From assembly GCA_964590225.1 (NCBI GenBank), contig CAZPWS010000016.1:1-57917 (forward strand): a stretch of DNA of 57,917 nucleotides, read 5' to 3'. Positions within the stretch are counted from its first letter, which is position 1, and every line of letters starts with the position of its first letter. The translations under genes were made by a program, and so were the position numbers. The DNA comes from JAEUSG01 sp964590225 (GTDB taxonomy: Bacteria > Fibrobacterota > OXYB2-FULL-49-7 > JAEUSG01). Under the pieces are notes generated by a model. The model worked only from the letters and a program-made list of their open reading frames with translations. It had not been told where the DNA came from and searched no databases. Of this stretch, positions 16,148 through 25,705 are shown piece after piece.

Positions 16148-18585
16148 AAACTGGAAAAACATTTCTTTTAATTGTGGCAAAAATACTGCTCTCTACTGCA
16201 CTCCTATACTGTGAAGAAAAAAGTGACACAATATCGTATGCCGGTGACATTGTCAGGTACTCAAAGAGAGACAGTACGCTAATGCTGATAGGAAATGCAA
16301 TGCTTAATGCAGATGGCTCTGTTCTGCGGGCGGACACGATATTATACAGAATTGCTCTACGAGAAATGGAAGCGTGGGGAAACCCCATTCTAACAAACGA
16401 TGGAAACACCGTAACAGGTGAAAGAATGCGATACATGCTTAACGAAAAGAGGGGGGTAATAGATTACGGTACAGCCCGATCCAAAGGAAGCGTCTATAAC
16501 GGTAATCTTATTGCAAGAATGGAAGATAATTCATATCTGGTCAAACATGGAGATTACACTACATGCGATCTTGATACAGGGCACCATTATTACTTTTGGG
16601 GCGAAAAAATGAAAATACTCCCCAACGATAAAGCTGTTATAAAGCCATTTGTACTTAATATTGCCGATGTACCCGTCGCAATATTTCCATACTTTATTGT
16701 TCCTACAAACAAAAACAGACGGTCAGGTTTTTTGACTCCAAGGTGGGGGCAAATAAACGACCAAGGGTCGCAAGGTGGATATATAAGCAATCTCGGATAT
16801 TACTGGGCAATAAGCGATTACATTGATCTTGAGTCAAGAGTTGACTTTACAAATTCAGAAGGTTTCTTTTTTAACAATATAAGATTTGGAGCAGCAACGA
16901 ACTATGCTTTGCGCTACTATTTGCAAGGTTCAGTAAACTCAAAATACGAACTAATGCGTAGCCCATCTGGTACCAAAACAACATGGGGCTTACAATACAG
17001 CCATACACAGGATATTCTGCCGGATAAATCATTTACAATAAGAGGCTCAGGAGACATTGTAGGTGATAAAAACTTCTACAAAAGGAGTACCGACAACCGT
17101 TCCGACTACCTCAAAAGTGAGCTCAAATCAGACATTGCTCTTGCCCGTTCTTTTAAGGAGCATGGCGTCTCGCTAAATGCCCGCTACGCTTACACGCAAA
17201 ATCTCGAAACAAGTGAAACAAGAATGACGCTTCCTTCTATTACCATATCCAGCGCGCACCGCAGCTTACCATTTCTCGGAATTGATCCTGACTCTCTCGT
17301 TACACAAGACTCGCTTCCGTGGTACCGCAAGCTTACATGGGCATACTCCGCAAGCGGAACCAATAATGCAAATTATACACGCCAAGGATTATTTCCATTT
17401 CAGGATGCAAGCTACGACACTTCAAACAGACAACTTGTCCGAAGTGGTGGGATGGATATAAATCACTCGCTTTCTTTTGGCCTACCCCGTTTCCCTAAAC
17501 TAGGCCCTTTAAGTATTTCACCATCAATAGGATTCAGCAGTGCCTGGTATTTCAAGAAAAGGAGCCAAGGTGCAATAGACAGCATAAGAACAATACCTTA
17601 TGGTAATAGAGTTACGATTGACACTCAGTATGTGTGGGATACCATCCCCTATTTCTCGCACATTGAGGACTACAGCATTGGTGCCAACCTAAGTACAAAC
17701 ATTTTTGGCCGCGCAAAAATCGGGATAGGCGGAATATCCTCTTTTCTTCATACAATAACTCCAACTTTGGGATGGTCCTACTCCCCCGAAATTACCAATG
17801 CAGACAATATGCTTGGAGCCTCTGGAGTTACCAATAGAAACAGGGATATGCAGCAGCGCATTAATGTTGCACTTGGCAATTCGTTTCAACTCAAGACAAT
17901 TGGCAATGCCGATGGCACAAGCCAAAGCAAGAACATAACTTTACTTAACTGTAATGTTTCATCGGGCTACAATTTTATGGCTAAAAACAGAGCGGGTGTA
18001 GTTGTAGGCAAATGGGATCGCATAACATCTAGTGCTTCAACCGAGCAACATGGTATCCGTCTCTCTTACAGTGGAACACATGACATTTACAACAAGGATG
18101 AATTACTCATAAGGAGCATTCCAAGACTGCTGTCCATGCGTCTTGATGCATCGACAGGCCTTAACATGAATGGTGACTTTATAGCTGGCGATATTGATAT
18201 CAGCCAGTCTGATTCGTTACGCGATGGACAAATTGCAACAAAAAATGCTTTTTCAACAGTTAAAAAACCATGGTCAATAGACATGCAGTTAGGCGCCAGC
18301 CATTCAAAAAACTGGGACGAAACATTTGGTGTATTTACAAAATCAACATACTTCTCACTAACAGGTCGATATTCCATGCAACTTACTGAGAACCTGAATC
18401 TTTCCTACAACAACCGTTACGATTTCTCTACAAATAAAGTCGTCGATCAATCACTTAATCTCAGAAGAGACTTTCACTGTTGGGAAGCTCTCTTCGACTG
18501 GGCGATTAGCGGATACAGAAAAGGATACTACTTCCGTATAGGCATAAAGGAAATTCCAGATGTCAAATACGAAAAACGAGGGTAA
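16144..18585 (+). CDS. lptD: LPS-assembly protein LptD (OstA family)
   Basis: Outer-membrane protein that places lipopolysaccharide in the outer leaflet. An N-terminal signal peptide (KTFLLIVAKILLSTALLYC, ~residues 5-22) is followed by an OstA/LptA-like beta-jellyroll region (~30-135: GDIVRYSKRDSTLML, GERMRYMLNEKRGVIDYG). The LptD beta-barrel comes next, with conserved DVPVAIFPYFIVPTN and RRSGFLTPRWG segments and many short amphipathic strands to the C-terminus. The 813 residues are normal for the family. It starts inside the bshA stop, an unusual position for an LPS transport gene. It is good evidence that the host is diderm. Confidence 0.9.
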   Translation: MKTGKTFLLIVAKILLSTALLYCEEKSDTISYAGDIVRYSKRDSTLMLIGNAMLNADGSVLRADTILYRIALREMEAWGNPILTNDGNTVTGERMRYMLNEKRGVIDYGTARSKGSVYNGNLIARMEDNSYLVKHGDYTTCDLDTGHHYYFWGEKMKILPNDKAVIKPFVLNIADVPVAIFPYFIVPTNKNRRSGFLTPRWGQINDQGSQGGYISNLGYYWAISDYIDLESRVDFTNSEGFFFNNIRFGAATNYALRYYLQGSVNSKYELMRSPSGTKTTWGLQYSHTQDILPDKSFTIRGSGDIVGDKNFYKRSTDNRSDYLKSELKSDIALARSFKEHGVSLNARYAYTQNLETSETRMTLPSITISSAHRSLPFLGIDPDSLVTQDSLPWYRKLTWAYSASGTNNANYTRQGLFPFQDASYDTSNRQLVRSGGMDINHSLSFGLPRFPKLGPLSISPSIGFSSAWYFKKRSQGAIDSIRTIPYGNRVTIDTQYVWDTIPYFSHIEDYSIGANLSTNIFGRAKIGIGGISSFLHTITPTLGWSYSPEITNADNMLGASGVTNRNRDMQQRINVALGNSFQLKTIGNADGTSQSKNITLLNCNVSSGYNFMAKNRAGVVVGKWDRITSSASTEQHGIRLSYSGTHDIYNKDELLIRSIPRLLSMRLDASTGLNMNGDFIAGDIDISQSDSLRDGQIATKNAFSTVKKPWSIDMQLGASHSKNWDETFGVFTKSTYFSLTGRYSMQLTENLNLSYNNRYDFSTNKVVDQSLNLRRDFHCWEALFDWAISGYRKGYYFRIGIKEIPDVKYEKRG

Positions 18586-18658
18586 ATTTTTTTGTTGCTT
18601 ATTTCCTATCATTTTGCTATGTTATCTAAAATTAACAGCGCCACTATGGAGTACCCTT

Positions 18659-20038
18659 ATGGAAAAATATAACACCCTCGCAATAAAAAATTCCGACAAC
18701 CTTTTGTTTGGCCACGCCCCCAATCCACTTAAAACAAAAAACGGCCTTATAATTGGCGGCGGCACTGTTTACCCTGAGTTGAATTTTACACTACCGCCAA
18801 TGTCAATCGAGAAATCAACCTATAGCGACATATATAATCATTATAGGGAAATCATTTCTGGCGCTACAACAAGGGCAGTAGAACTTGAATCACCAGGCCT
18901 TATTGTAGAGTTCGAAACACTTCCGCCAATGTGTGAAAATCCCGAAATAGCAATAGAGATAACAAAAATTCTTGCGGAAGGGCTTGAAAATGCCCGCGCA
19001 AGCCATGGGCTAAAAACCTGTTTAAGAGTAACCCCCAACGATCTTAGGGAAATGTCGCGTCCTCCGCAAATGCGTAGCGGCATCATGTTCGATAAAATGA
19101 TAGAAACATTTGAAGGCGTTGCTAAAGCCGGAGCGGAGCTTCTAAGCATCGAATCAACAGGCGGCAAGGAGTTGCATGATGAGTATCTTACCTATTGCGA
19201 CATAAAAGGTGTAATCTTCGCACAGGCAATACTTGGCGTACGAGACATGACCTTTTTGTGGAATACTATTGGTTCAATTGCACAAAAAACAGGCACAATC
19301 CCGGCCGGAGACTCGGCATGCGGCTTTGGCAACACAGCGATGGTGCTTGCCGAAAAACGATATATACCACGCACCTTTGCTGCTGTTGTTAGGGCAATTT
19401 CCGCTGTAAGAGCACTCCCTGCTCACGAATGTGGAGCAGTGGGTCCGGGCAAGGATTGCGCTTATGAAAATGTCTATCTCAAGACCATAACGGGGTATCC
19501 AATGGCGATGGAGGGGAAAAGTGCCGCCTGCGCCCACCTCTCTCCCATCGGAAACATCGCTTCTGCCTATTGCGATACATGGAGCAACGAATCTGTGCAA
19601 AACATAAAGCTCCTCGCAGCAATGGCTCCAACATGTTACACAGAACAACTAATCTACGATTGCCGCCTTATGAACGAAGCCACAAAGAATGGTGTTGAAA
19701 CTACACGCGTGCTCCGCAATCTTTTTGTCAATAGCGACGCGAGCATTGACCCGCAGGCTTTTATACTTTCGCCAGATCCGGTAATCGGCATATCTAATTC
19801 AATTGTCAGTGCCGACACACATTACCATGCTGCGACTAATGCGGCACGGAAGGCAATCGAACTTATGCTAAACGCCTACCAAAACGGTGAGGTAAAAATA
19901 CAGGAAAGAGATGCCCAATATCTTGATATTATGGGTGATGCCATAGCATCATTGCCTAATGATGAAAATAGGTTTATCGACGAAATGATTATGACTGTCG
20001 ATAAATCAAAAATCAGACTTGAAGAGTACAACCTTTAG
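18659..20038 (+). CDS. MtaB-like methanol:corrinoid methyltransferase
   Basis: MtaB cleaves methanol at a zinc site and moves the methyl group to a corrinoid protein. This 459-residue protein matches the family, including all three zinc ligands: Glu165 (SIESTGGKE), Cys221 (GDSACGFGNTAM) and Cys267 (GPGKDCAYEN). Other MtaB-like segments are LLFGHAPNP, GGGTVYPELNF, LPAHECGAVGP and GKSAACAHLSPIGN. ATG 18659 is the start because GGAG lies seven bases upstream. The longer frame from 18560 would overlap lptD and add an unrelated hydrophobic stretch. No corrinoid protein (MtaC) or MtaA gene is in the window, so the methyl acceptor and true substrate are unknown. Confidence 0.85.
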   Translation: MEKYNTLAIKNSDNLLFGHAPNPLKTKNGLIIGGGTVYPELNFTLPPMSIEKSTYSDIYNHYREIISGATTRAVELESPGLIVEFETLPPMCENPEIAIEITKILAEGLENARASHGLKTCLRVTPNDLREMSRPPQMRSGIMFDKMIETFEGVAKAGAELLSIESTGGKELHDEYLTYCDIKGVIFAQAILGVRDMTFLWNTIGSIAQKTGTIPAGDSACGFGNTAMVLAEKRYIPRTFAAVVRAISAVRALPAHECGAVGPGKDCAYENVYLKTITGYPMAMEGKSAACAHLSPIGNIASAYCDTWSNESVQNIKLLAAMAPTCYTEQLIYDCRLMNEATKNGVETTRVLRNLFVNSDASIDPQAFILSPDPVIGISNSIVSADTHYHAATNAARKAIELMLNAYQNGEVKIQERDAQYLDIMGDAIASLPNDENRFIDEMIMTVDKSKIRLEEYNL

Positions 20039-20100
20039 GAAACCGTGTAGCACAAAATTGCGTTGTCTCAAGCAGCCATATTGTTCTATTTTATCGTATA

Positions 20101-20991
20101 ATGGGCTGTTATCCAAAAATACTTGCTTGCGGGTTGGCTGTCGTGTGCGTTATGTCGGCTTTCGTTAATGCTGCCCAGCAACAAGCTACATTCGAATCAA
20201 CAATTAGGGCACAGAACAACGCTATCAAACGCCTTCAGCGCTATGTCGTAAATATCCACGATACTTTTCAGGAGCAACAATCCAATCAGAAAGATTCTCT
20301 GGCTGCCTCTAACATACGAATACAAAAAATTGAAGAAGAGATGAAAAATCTTTCACACAAATTCGTTTCTTCCTCAACAATTGATAGCCTTACAAACGAC
20401 TACCTTGAACGAACTCAAAACATAAAGAAATCACTCAATCTCTACTTTTCGTTCCTCGTAAGCATCCTCATCATTGGAATAATAGGGGCAATCATAGTTA
20501 TCAGAAAAATGCTGCACGGATATACCGAAGGCGAACAATCACCCGTTGGACAAATGCAGGTTTTTGTGGACAATATTAAAACAGCAATAACAAATGAAAA
20601 ACAGGACATTCATGCGAACCAAACGGATCCCTTGCCACCAGAGCCTGATCATGAACTGCCTGTAAGGGTGGCAGAAGAGGTTTTCCGAATGAGAACTCGC
20701 CTTTCAAGAATGGCTGGCGAAACCAAAGGGGTCTCTGCTCTGCTTAATGCAGTTAATCGGCTTGAGGACGAGTTAAACATAAAAGGCTATAAAATTGTAA
20801 ATCTGACCGGAACCGATTATCACGATGAAATGACGATATTAGTTAAGGAATTTGTCCCACTTGAAGAACTTTCGCAAGGCGAAAAGAAAATCCTGCGCAT
20901 GATAAAGCCACAGGTAAAATTCATGGACAAAGTCATCTCCTTCGGCGAATGCGAAGTCGCAATGTCAATAGAGGATTTGGCGCAAAAATAG
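20101..20991 (+). CDS. membrane coiled-coil protein paired with an Hsp70
   Basis: Unrecognised 296-residue protein. A signal-like segment occupies residues 7-24. A predicted coiled coil (~28-112) follows on the periplasmic side, then a membrane span at ~115-135 (FSFLVSILIIGIIGAIIVI). The C-terminal ~160 residues should lie in the cytoplasm. They end in a compact region (LLNAVNRLEDELNIKGYKIV to FGECEVAMS) whose helix-plus-beta layout recalls the GrpE head domain, but the likeness is only suggestive. The Hsp70-like gene starts 13 bases downstream, so the two are almost certainly cotranscribed. A membrane-anchored nucleotide-exchange or docking partner for that Hsp70 is my inference. Confidence 0.65.
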   Translation: MGCYPKILACGLAVVCVMSAFVNAAQQQATFESTIRAQNNAIKRLQRYVVNIHDTFQEQQSNQKDSLAASNIRIQKIEEEMKNLSHKFVSSSTIDSLTNDYLERTQNIKKSLNLYFSFLVSILIIGIIGAIIVIRKMLHGYTEGEQSPVGQMQVFVDNIKTAITNEKQDIHANQTDPLPPEPDHELPVRVAEEVFRMRTRLSRMAGETKGVSALLNAVNRLEDELNIKGYKIVNLTGTDYHDEMTILVKEFVPLEELSQGEKKILRMIKPQVKFMDKVISFGECEVAMSIEDLAQK

Positions 20992-21004
20992 AGGGGTTTT
21001 CTCT

Positions 21005-23518
21005 ATGGCAAACAACAGAATTGAGTATGGAATTGATTTAGGAACGACAAATTCGGCAATTAGCCGATTTGAAAAAGGGCGTGTCAGGGTAATTAAAAGC
21101 GAACGATTGCAAAAGGATACAACCCCATCATGCGTTCACTATACAAAAAGAGGGCAACTGCTTGTTGGTGATGCGGCTATTGGAAGATTATCCACAGACC
21201 CAGACAATACTAAAACAGAATTTAAACGCACCATGGGTACGGAGGTAACATACAACTTTCCAAACATCCAAAAATCTTTAACTTCCGAAGAACTATCATC
21301 TGAGATTCTTAAAATGCTTCGTTCTTTTGTAAAAGACGACGAGGTAAATGCCGCGGTAATTACAGTTCCTGCCGATTTCGACCAGGTCCAGATTCAGGCA
21401 ACATCAAGAGCCGCTGAATTAGCCGGCTTCGATTATTGTGAGCTCTTGCAGGAGCCAATTGCAGCCTCTCTTGCATGGCTACTTGAAGAAGAGACTACAG
21501 GTGGATACTGGCTTGTTTTTGACATGGGTGGCGGTACATTCGACGCAGCACTCATGAACGCAGACAACGGGATTGTAAGTGTAGTTGATACAGCTGGTGA
21601 CAATTACCTTGGCGGAAAAAATATTGATCTCCTGCTGTTCGACGAACTCGTACTCCCACAAATGCGAAAAGAATACAAGATTGAACAGCTTCTTAACGAC
21701 CCTATAAAAAGAGGGCGGCTTACAACTGTCTGGAAAAAAATTTGTGAGCAATACAAGATACAGCTTTCAACAGATGACAAAGTAATAATCGAAGCAGACG
21801 ACCCATCGGTTGTAAAAGATGACGATGGTAATGATATCGATATATGCGTCTCAGTAGAAAGGCAACAACTCGACTCAATAATTAAACCAATAATCGACCG
21901 CGCAATTGAGATAGTCAAAGCAATGCTTAAGAAAAACAATCTGAGTGCAGCTGATCTTCGGACAGTTCTTCTGGTTGGCGGACCAACATTAATGCCATTT
22001 GTACGAGAAAAAATACGAACGGAAATAACAGATAAAATCAATGTATCAATTGACCCAATGACAGCAGTAACAGCTGGTGCGGCATTGTATGCGTCAACAA
22101 GGTCAATTCCTGATATGATGCGCAAAAAGGACACAACTAAAACCCAGCTTTCTATCTCCTATCCCGAAACCACTACACAAAATTCGGTGTCGGTCTCTAT
22201 TTCAATGAATAAGCAAAACTCAACCGAGGAGGCACCTCTGCCTGATGGGTTTACCGTAGAACTAAAAAGGGGTGATGGGGGGTGGGTTTCTCCAGCTACA
22301 ATAATGAGCAACTACTGTTGTACGGTTGATGTGAACCTTGAAGCAGGATGCACTAATAACTTTAAAATAGAAATGAAAGACGAACAGGGAAGAAGGATTA
22401 CATGTGAGCCAGCTTTAATTTCCATACTTCAGGGAATCGAAATATCAAACCCTCCCCTTCCTCACGACATATGTGTCGAGGCTGAATCTGAGGATTTAGG
22501 ACATATTTCAGTACCTTTGCTTTTCAAGGGTCAAAAATTGCCATGCACCGGTAAAAAGAACTTTAGAACAAAAACCATGCTTCGCGCAGGAACGCCTGAA
22601 GATATCTTTTCTATAATCGTCCGCGAAGGAGAGATGAACACAAAGCCTGTCCGAAATGTTATGGTAGGTAAGATTACAATTACAGGTTCCGAACTTACAA
22701 GAACGGTAGCCAAGGGGAGCGATGTCTCTATCACTCTTAAAATGGACGAATCAAGAAGGATTTCGGTGGAAGCATACTTTCCCGATACCGATGAAACCGT
22801 TCATAATGTACTCGAAACATCGTACCGCATAGCACTAATTGAAGACGCAAAGTTTGAGGAAGAGGTTCAAGAGGAATCTATCCGGATATCTTCTCTAAAA
22901 AAACTTTCCAATTCATCGGGCGGACCATTCAACGACGAACTATCAACAACCGAAGAGCAGCTTAACTCAATTGCCCACCTGCATGCTACAAGAGCGGATG
23001 ATGCCGACAGTACATTTGCACTAAGAAATAGGCTGAATGAGCTTCAGGCCTTTATTGATACAATTGAAAAGAAGCTTGAATGGAAAAGCGCGGAATACGA
23101 ATTGAACGAGACATATAAACATGCGCGCAAGATTGTAGAGATATTCGGTAGCGACGAACATAAAAACAGGCTAACAAAAATCTGCGAGCTTATGAACGAA
23201 GGACTCCTTAATAAAAGCATTGCACAAATTAAATCGGCAACAGAGAACTTTGCCGAAATACGAAATAATATTCTAATAGAACAACCAGGGTTCTGGATAT
23301 CAATACTAAACAATATATGCGCGACCTTCAACCGAATTCACTGGACTAACGCCGAACACGCAATAGGGCTAAAAGAAAAGGGGCAAAAACTGCTCGAAAC
23401 TGATTTTTCTTTAAAGGATGTCCAGAGGACAGTAAGGGATCTTTGGAATCTTATGACACCAGAGGAGAAAAAGCGAACCCAAAAAGTACGACCGGACATT
23501 CCACTTTACAAGGTCTGA
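21005..23518 (+). CDS. Hsp70-family chaperone with unusual C-terminal region
   Basis: The N-terminal ~375 residues are an actin-fold Hsp70 ATPase: phosphate-1 loop GIDLGTTNSAISRF, VITVPADFDQVQ, EPIAASLAWL, phosphate-2 FDMGGGTFDAAL, DNYLGGKNID, and the adenosine motif VLLVGGPTLMPFV. After ~residue 380 it departs from DnaK. A Ser/Thr-rich linker leads to beta-rich segments and then a long helical C-terminus (~590-837), making 837 residues against ~640 for DnaK. The C-terminus lacks the DnaK EEVD-like tail. GAGGGG upstream of ATG 21005 serves as ribosome binding site. It follows the membrane coiled-coil gene by 13 bases and ends 8 bases from the convergent sigma gene. It is probably a specialised rather than general chaperone. 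Confidence 0.85.
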   Translation: MANNRIEYGIDLGTTNSAISRFEKGRVRVIKSERLQKDTTPSCVHYTKRGQLLVGDAAIGRLSTDPDNTKTEFKRTMGTEVTYNFPNIQKSLTSEELSSEILKMLRSFVKDDEVNAAVITVPADFDQVQIQATSRAAELAGFDYCELLQEPIAASLAWLLEEETTGGYWLVFDMGGGTFDAALMNADNGIVSVVDTAGDNYLGGKNIDLLLFDELVLPQMRKEYKIEQLLNDPIKRGRLTTVWKKICEQYKIQLSTDDKVIIEADDPSVVKDDDGNDIDICVSVERQQLDSIIKPIIDRAIEIVKAMLKKNNLSAADLRTVLLVGGPTLMPFVREKIRTEITDKINVSIDPMTAVTAGAALYASTRSIPDMMRKKDTTKTQLSISYPETTTQNSVSVSISMNKQNSTEEAPLPDGFTVELKRGDGGWVSPATIMSNYCCTVDVNLEAGCTNNFKIEMKDEQGRRITCEPALISILQGIEISNPPLPHDICVEAESEDLGHISVPLLFKGQKLPCTGKKNFRTKTMLRAGTPEDIFSIIVREGEMNTKPVRNVMVGKITITGSELTRTVAKGSDVSITLKMDESRRISVEAYFPDTDETVHNVLETSYRIALIEDAKFEEEVQEESIRISSLKKLSNSSGGPFNDELSTTEEQLNSIAHLHATRADDADSTFALRNRLNELQAFIDTIEKKLEWKSAEYELNETYKHARKIVEIFGSDEHKNRLTKICELMNEGLLNKSIAQIKSATENFAEIRNNILIEQPGFWISILNNICATFNRIHWTNAEHAIGLKEKGQKLLETDFSLKDVQRTVRDLWNLMTPEEKKRTQKVRPDIPLYKV

Positions 23519-23526
23519 TGCTGCGT

Positions 23527-24384
23527 TTATTCCTTGCTTGTGTAAAACTTTCTTAACATAGAATTTCTTGAAGGGTGTTTTAGTCTCTTGATAGCCCGCT
23601 CCTTAATTTGCCTTATTCTTTCCCGTGTGAGCCCGTATTTGGCCGCGATTTCTTCAAGAGTATGGCTTCTTTCGCATTCTATGCCATAGTACAGGCGGAG
23701 AACTTCTGCCTCCCGCTTTTTAAGAGTACTTAACAGCTCTGTTATTTCATTACTCAGGAAATATCCATCGATATTCTCATCAGGAGCAGGGGTTTGTTCG
23801 TTTGTTATAAGGTCAAGCAAAGAGCCGTCTTCATCGCTATCAAATGGAGAATCTAGAGAGCTATGGCCGGATCCAATGGCAAATGCCTCCCGCACATCAC
23901 TTTCATCAATTTTAAGAAACTTTGCAATTTCCTCCGCAGTAGGAAACCGCTTTAGCTGCTGTTCGAGTTTATTTACAACTTTTCCAATATTGTGTATGGT
24001 GCTGACACGGTTTAGCGGCAGCTTCATTATTCGCGACTGTTCGGACATGGCCTGTAAAATAGCTTGCCTTATCCACCACACAGCGTATGAAATAAACTTA
24101 AAGCCCTTGGTTTCGTCGAACCGCTTGGCTGCCCTGATTAAACCGATATTGCCTTCATTGACAAGATCAGACAGGGGCATCCCTTGATTACGATAGTTAG
24201 AAGCAACAGAAACAACAAAACGCAAGTTGGCTTCAACAAGCTTACGCATTGCCTCTCTGTCGCCCTTTTTTACAAGGACGATGAGGTCATGTTCCTCTTC
24301 GCGTTTAAGGGGTTTAAACTTTGCTATCTCTTTTAGGTAGATGTTAAACGAATGCTCATTTTCCGGCGTAAAACTGCCTTGCAT
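23527..24384 (-). CDS. rpoD: RNA polymerase sigma factor, RpoD/SigA family (short form)
   Basis: Sigma-70 factor of 285 residues with regions 1.2 to 4.2 and no region 1.1. It has the group 1/2 promoter-recognition sequences: SFNIYLKEIAKFKPL (1.2), ANLRFVVSVASNYRNQG, DLVNEGNIGLIRAAKRFD and FKFISYAVWWIRQAI (region 2), the region 3 segment NKLEQQLKRFPTAEEIA, and the region 4 helix-turn-helix YGLTRERIRQIKERAIKRL. Length and sequence are close to the principal sigma of Bacteroidota. Whether it is the sole housekeeping factor cannot be told from this window. AGAAGG lies upstream of the ATG at 24384. Confidence 0.9.
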   Translation of the reverse strand: MQGSFTPENEHSFNIYLKEIAKFKPLKREEEHDLIVLVKKGDREAMRKLVEANLRFVVSVASNYRNQGMPLSDLVNEGNIGLIRAAKRFDETKGFKFISYAVWWIRQAILQAMSEQSRIMKLPLNRVSTIHNIGKVVNKLEQQLKRFPTAEEIAKFLKIDESDVREAFAIGSGHSSLDSPFDSDEDGSLLDLITNEQTPAPDENIDGYFLSNEITELLSTLKKREAEVLRLYYGIECERSHTLEEIAAKYGLTRERIRQIKERAIKRLKHPSRNSMLRKFYTSKE

Positions 24385-24577
24385 TTATAGTCCTTCTTTT
24401 CACATTCAAAAAACTAATCGCTGCCCGAACAGCCATATAATATAGTCTAATAGTTCAAAAAAATCATCCAGTATTTTAATGTTTTGCAGAAAAAGTTAAC
24501 GACTTAACCGTTTTATTTTGCATTTTATCTAAATAGGTGTGCTTCTGTTACCAAGTTTATAAGGAGAAACCCCATTC
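24385..24577. promoter_or_regulatory. divergent promoter region between sigma gene and exported-protein locus
   Basis: A 193-base AT-rich gap between two divergent genes. It must hold a promoter for each direction, but I cannot fix either one. A small dyad GTTAA/TTAAC lies near 24495-24508. AAGGAG (about 24561-24566) precedes the ATG at 24578 by roughly eleven bases. No RNA gene is visible. Confidence 0.4.
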
Positions 24578-25705
24578 ATGAAAAGTATTAAAGAAATACT
24601 ACTCATCACATTCCTACTCTATCCATTGCATATTTATGGGCAGGATTTACCACTCATAATTTACGATGAGTCAAGATCGAACTGGTTTGTTGACTGTTTT
24701 GCAGGAAACGGAACAACAGGAAATGAATTTTACCAGGGGCCAAAACTTGAGATTGGCGGCTTAACTACGCCGGGAATACCCGTAGTCGATCCGAATGGCG
24801 TTGCCTATCTGACAGGCGGCACTGGTCTTTCAGAAATATCAACTGATGGAATAATTAGGCAAATAATGCCAATAAACGGCCTTGTCGAGGGACCAATGGA
24901 AGAATGCATGGCCGGACTACCAATATGGAGCATAAAGGATAGCGCGCTGTTCCTTACCGGCCCTAATTGTCTTCGAAAAGTTGTACATAGAGAAGATGGA
25001 ACTAGTTGGGTTGAGGTGGTCGCTGGCATCCCATTTACAGATGGCAGCGTTGATGGACCAGCAAAATCATCAACATTCCCACTAAGATGTATGGGAATTA
25101 CATGTGATTCGCAAGGTGTCTTTTACTGGTTACAGGTTGATAGACTGCGCCGCATTAAAAATGACACAGTAACGACGCTTACACTGACTTTTGTCGATCC
25201 GCCGACCAGCTTTAACTTTGCAATGGGCGAAAACAGATTATCTAAGGGTGAGAACAATAACACCCTATACATAGGGGACTTTTTTAACTTCAGACTGTTG
25301 CGATATACTATTAACAATGGCGAGCTTAGGCATGTATGTGGATTAATTAGATCGGAAGATCCTTACAACCGCTTTGGCAAGAATGCTGACGGTCCTGCCC
25401 TAACCTATGCCTCCGCCAATTCTGGACTATTTGGAATTTACGATCCTTTTCACAATAATGTATGGGTTGGTGGACCTGATGAAACCCGTTTTAGATGGCT
25501 GAGACTAAGTGATAATTATGTTAAAACAGTAATAGGTCCAGGTAATTCTTCTTGGAATGTTGCAGGAACCGCTATCCCTGCCTCATCTGTTGAGCTTAAA
25601 TGGAACAATGTATCGGGCTTTGATGATAGGGGTGGCGTTTATATTTCAGGAAACCCCAAACATAGCGTTTATAGGGCATACAACATTACGGAGGTTAGGC
25701 CATGA
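24578..25705 (+). CDS. exported NHL-like beta-propeller protein (family A, copy 1)
   Basis: Signal peptide at residues ~4-21 (EILLITFLLYPLHIYG), then about 350 residues of blade-like repeats. Each blade pairs a GV-x-Y/GIYD-type strand with a turn, and the NHL-style tag DGPA recurs (SVDGPAKSSTF, NADGPALTYA). Such propellers usually bind ligands or partners; no catalytic motif is visible. There is no C-terminal sorting domain. It is a paralogue of the gene at 27279, with a 118-base stretch that is identical in both. Its stop overlaps the start of the family B gene by four bases. Substrate and role unknown; exported location is inferred from the signal peptide. Confidence 0.75.
   Translation: MKSIKEILLITFLLYPLHIYGQDLPLIIYDESRSNWFVDCFAGNGTTGNEFYQGPKLEIGGLTTPGIPVVDPNGVAYLTGGTGLSEISTDGIIRQIMPINGLVEGPMEECMAGLPIWSIKDSALFLTGPNCLRKVVHREDGTSWVEVVAGIPFTDGSVDGPAKSSTFPLRCMGITCDSQGVFYWLQVDRLRRIKNDTVTTLTLTFVDPPTSFNFAMGENRLSKGENNNTLYIGDFFNFRLLRYTINNGELRHVCGLIRSEDPYNRFGKNADGPALTYASANSGLFGIYDPFHNNVWVGGPDETRFRWLRLSDNYVKTVIGPGNSSWNVAGTAIPASSVELKWNNVSGFDDRGGVYISGNPKHSVYRAYNITEVRP

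Noticed and set aside
18560..18658. N-terminal extension of the MtaB-like frame with a hydrophobic stretch
   Set aside because: It overlaps the end of lptD in another frame, and a good ribosome binding site precedes ATG 18659, where family homology begins. The hydrophobicity is a by-product of the overlap.
20101..20991. Calling the coiled-coil membrane protein GrpE
   Set aside because: Only the general layout of the last ~80 residues recalls GrpE. The conserved GrpE sequence is missing and the protein is membrane-spanning, so it is kept as an inference in the text.
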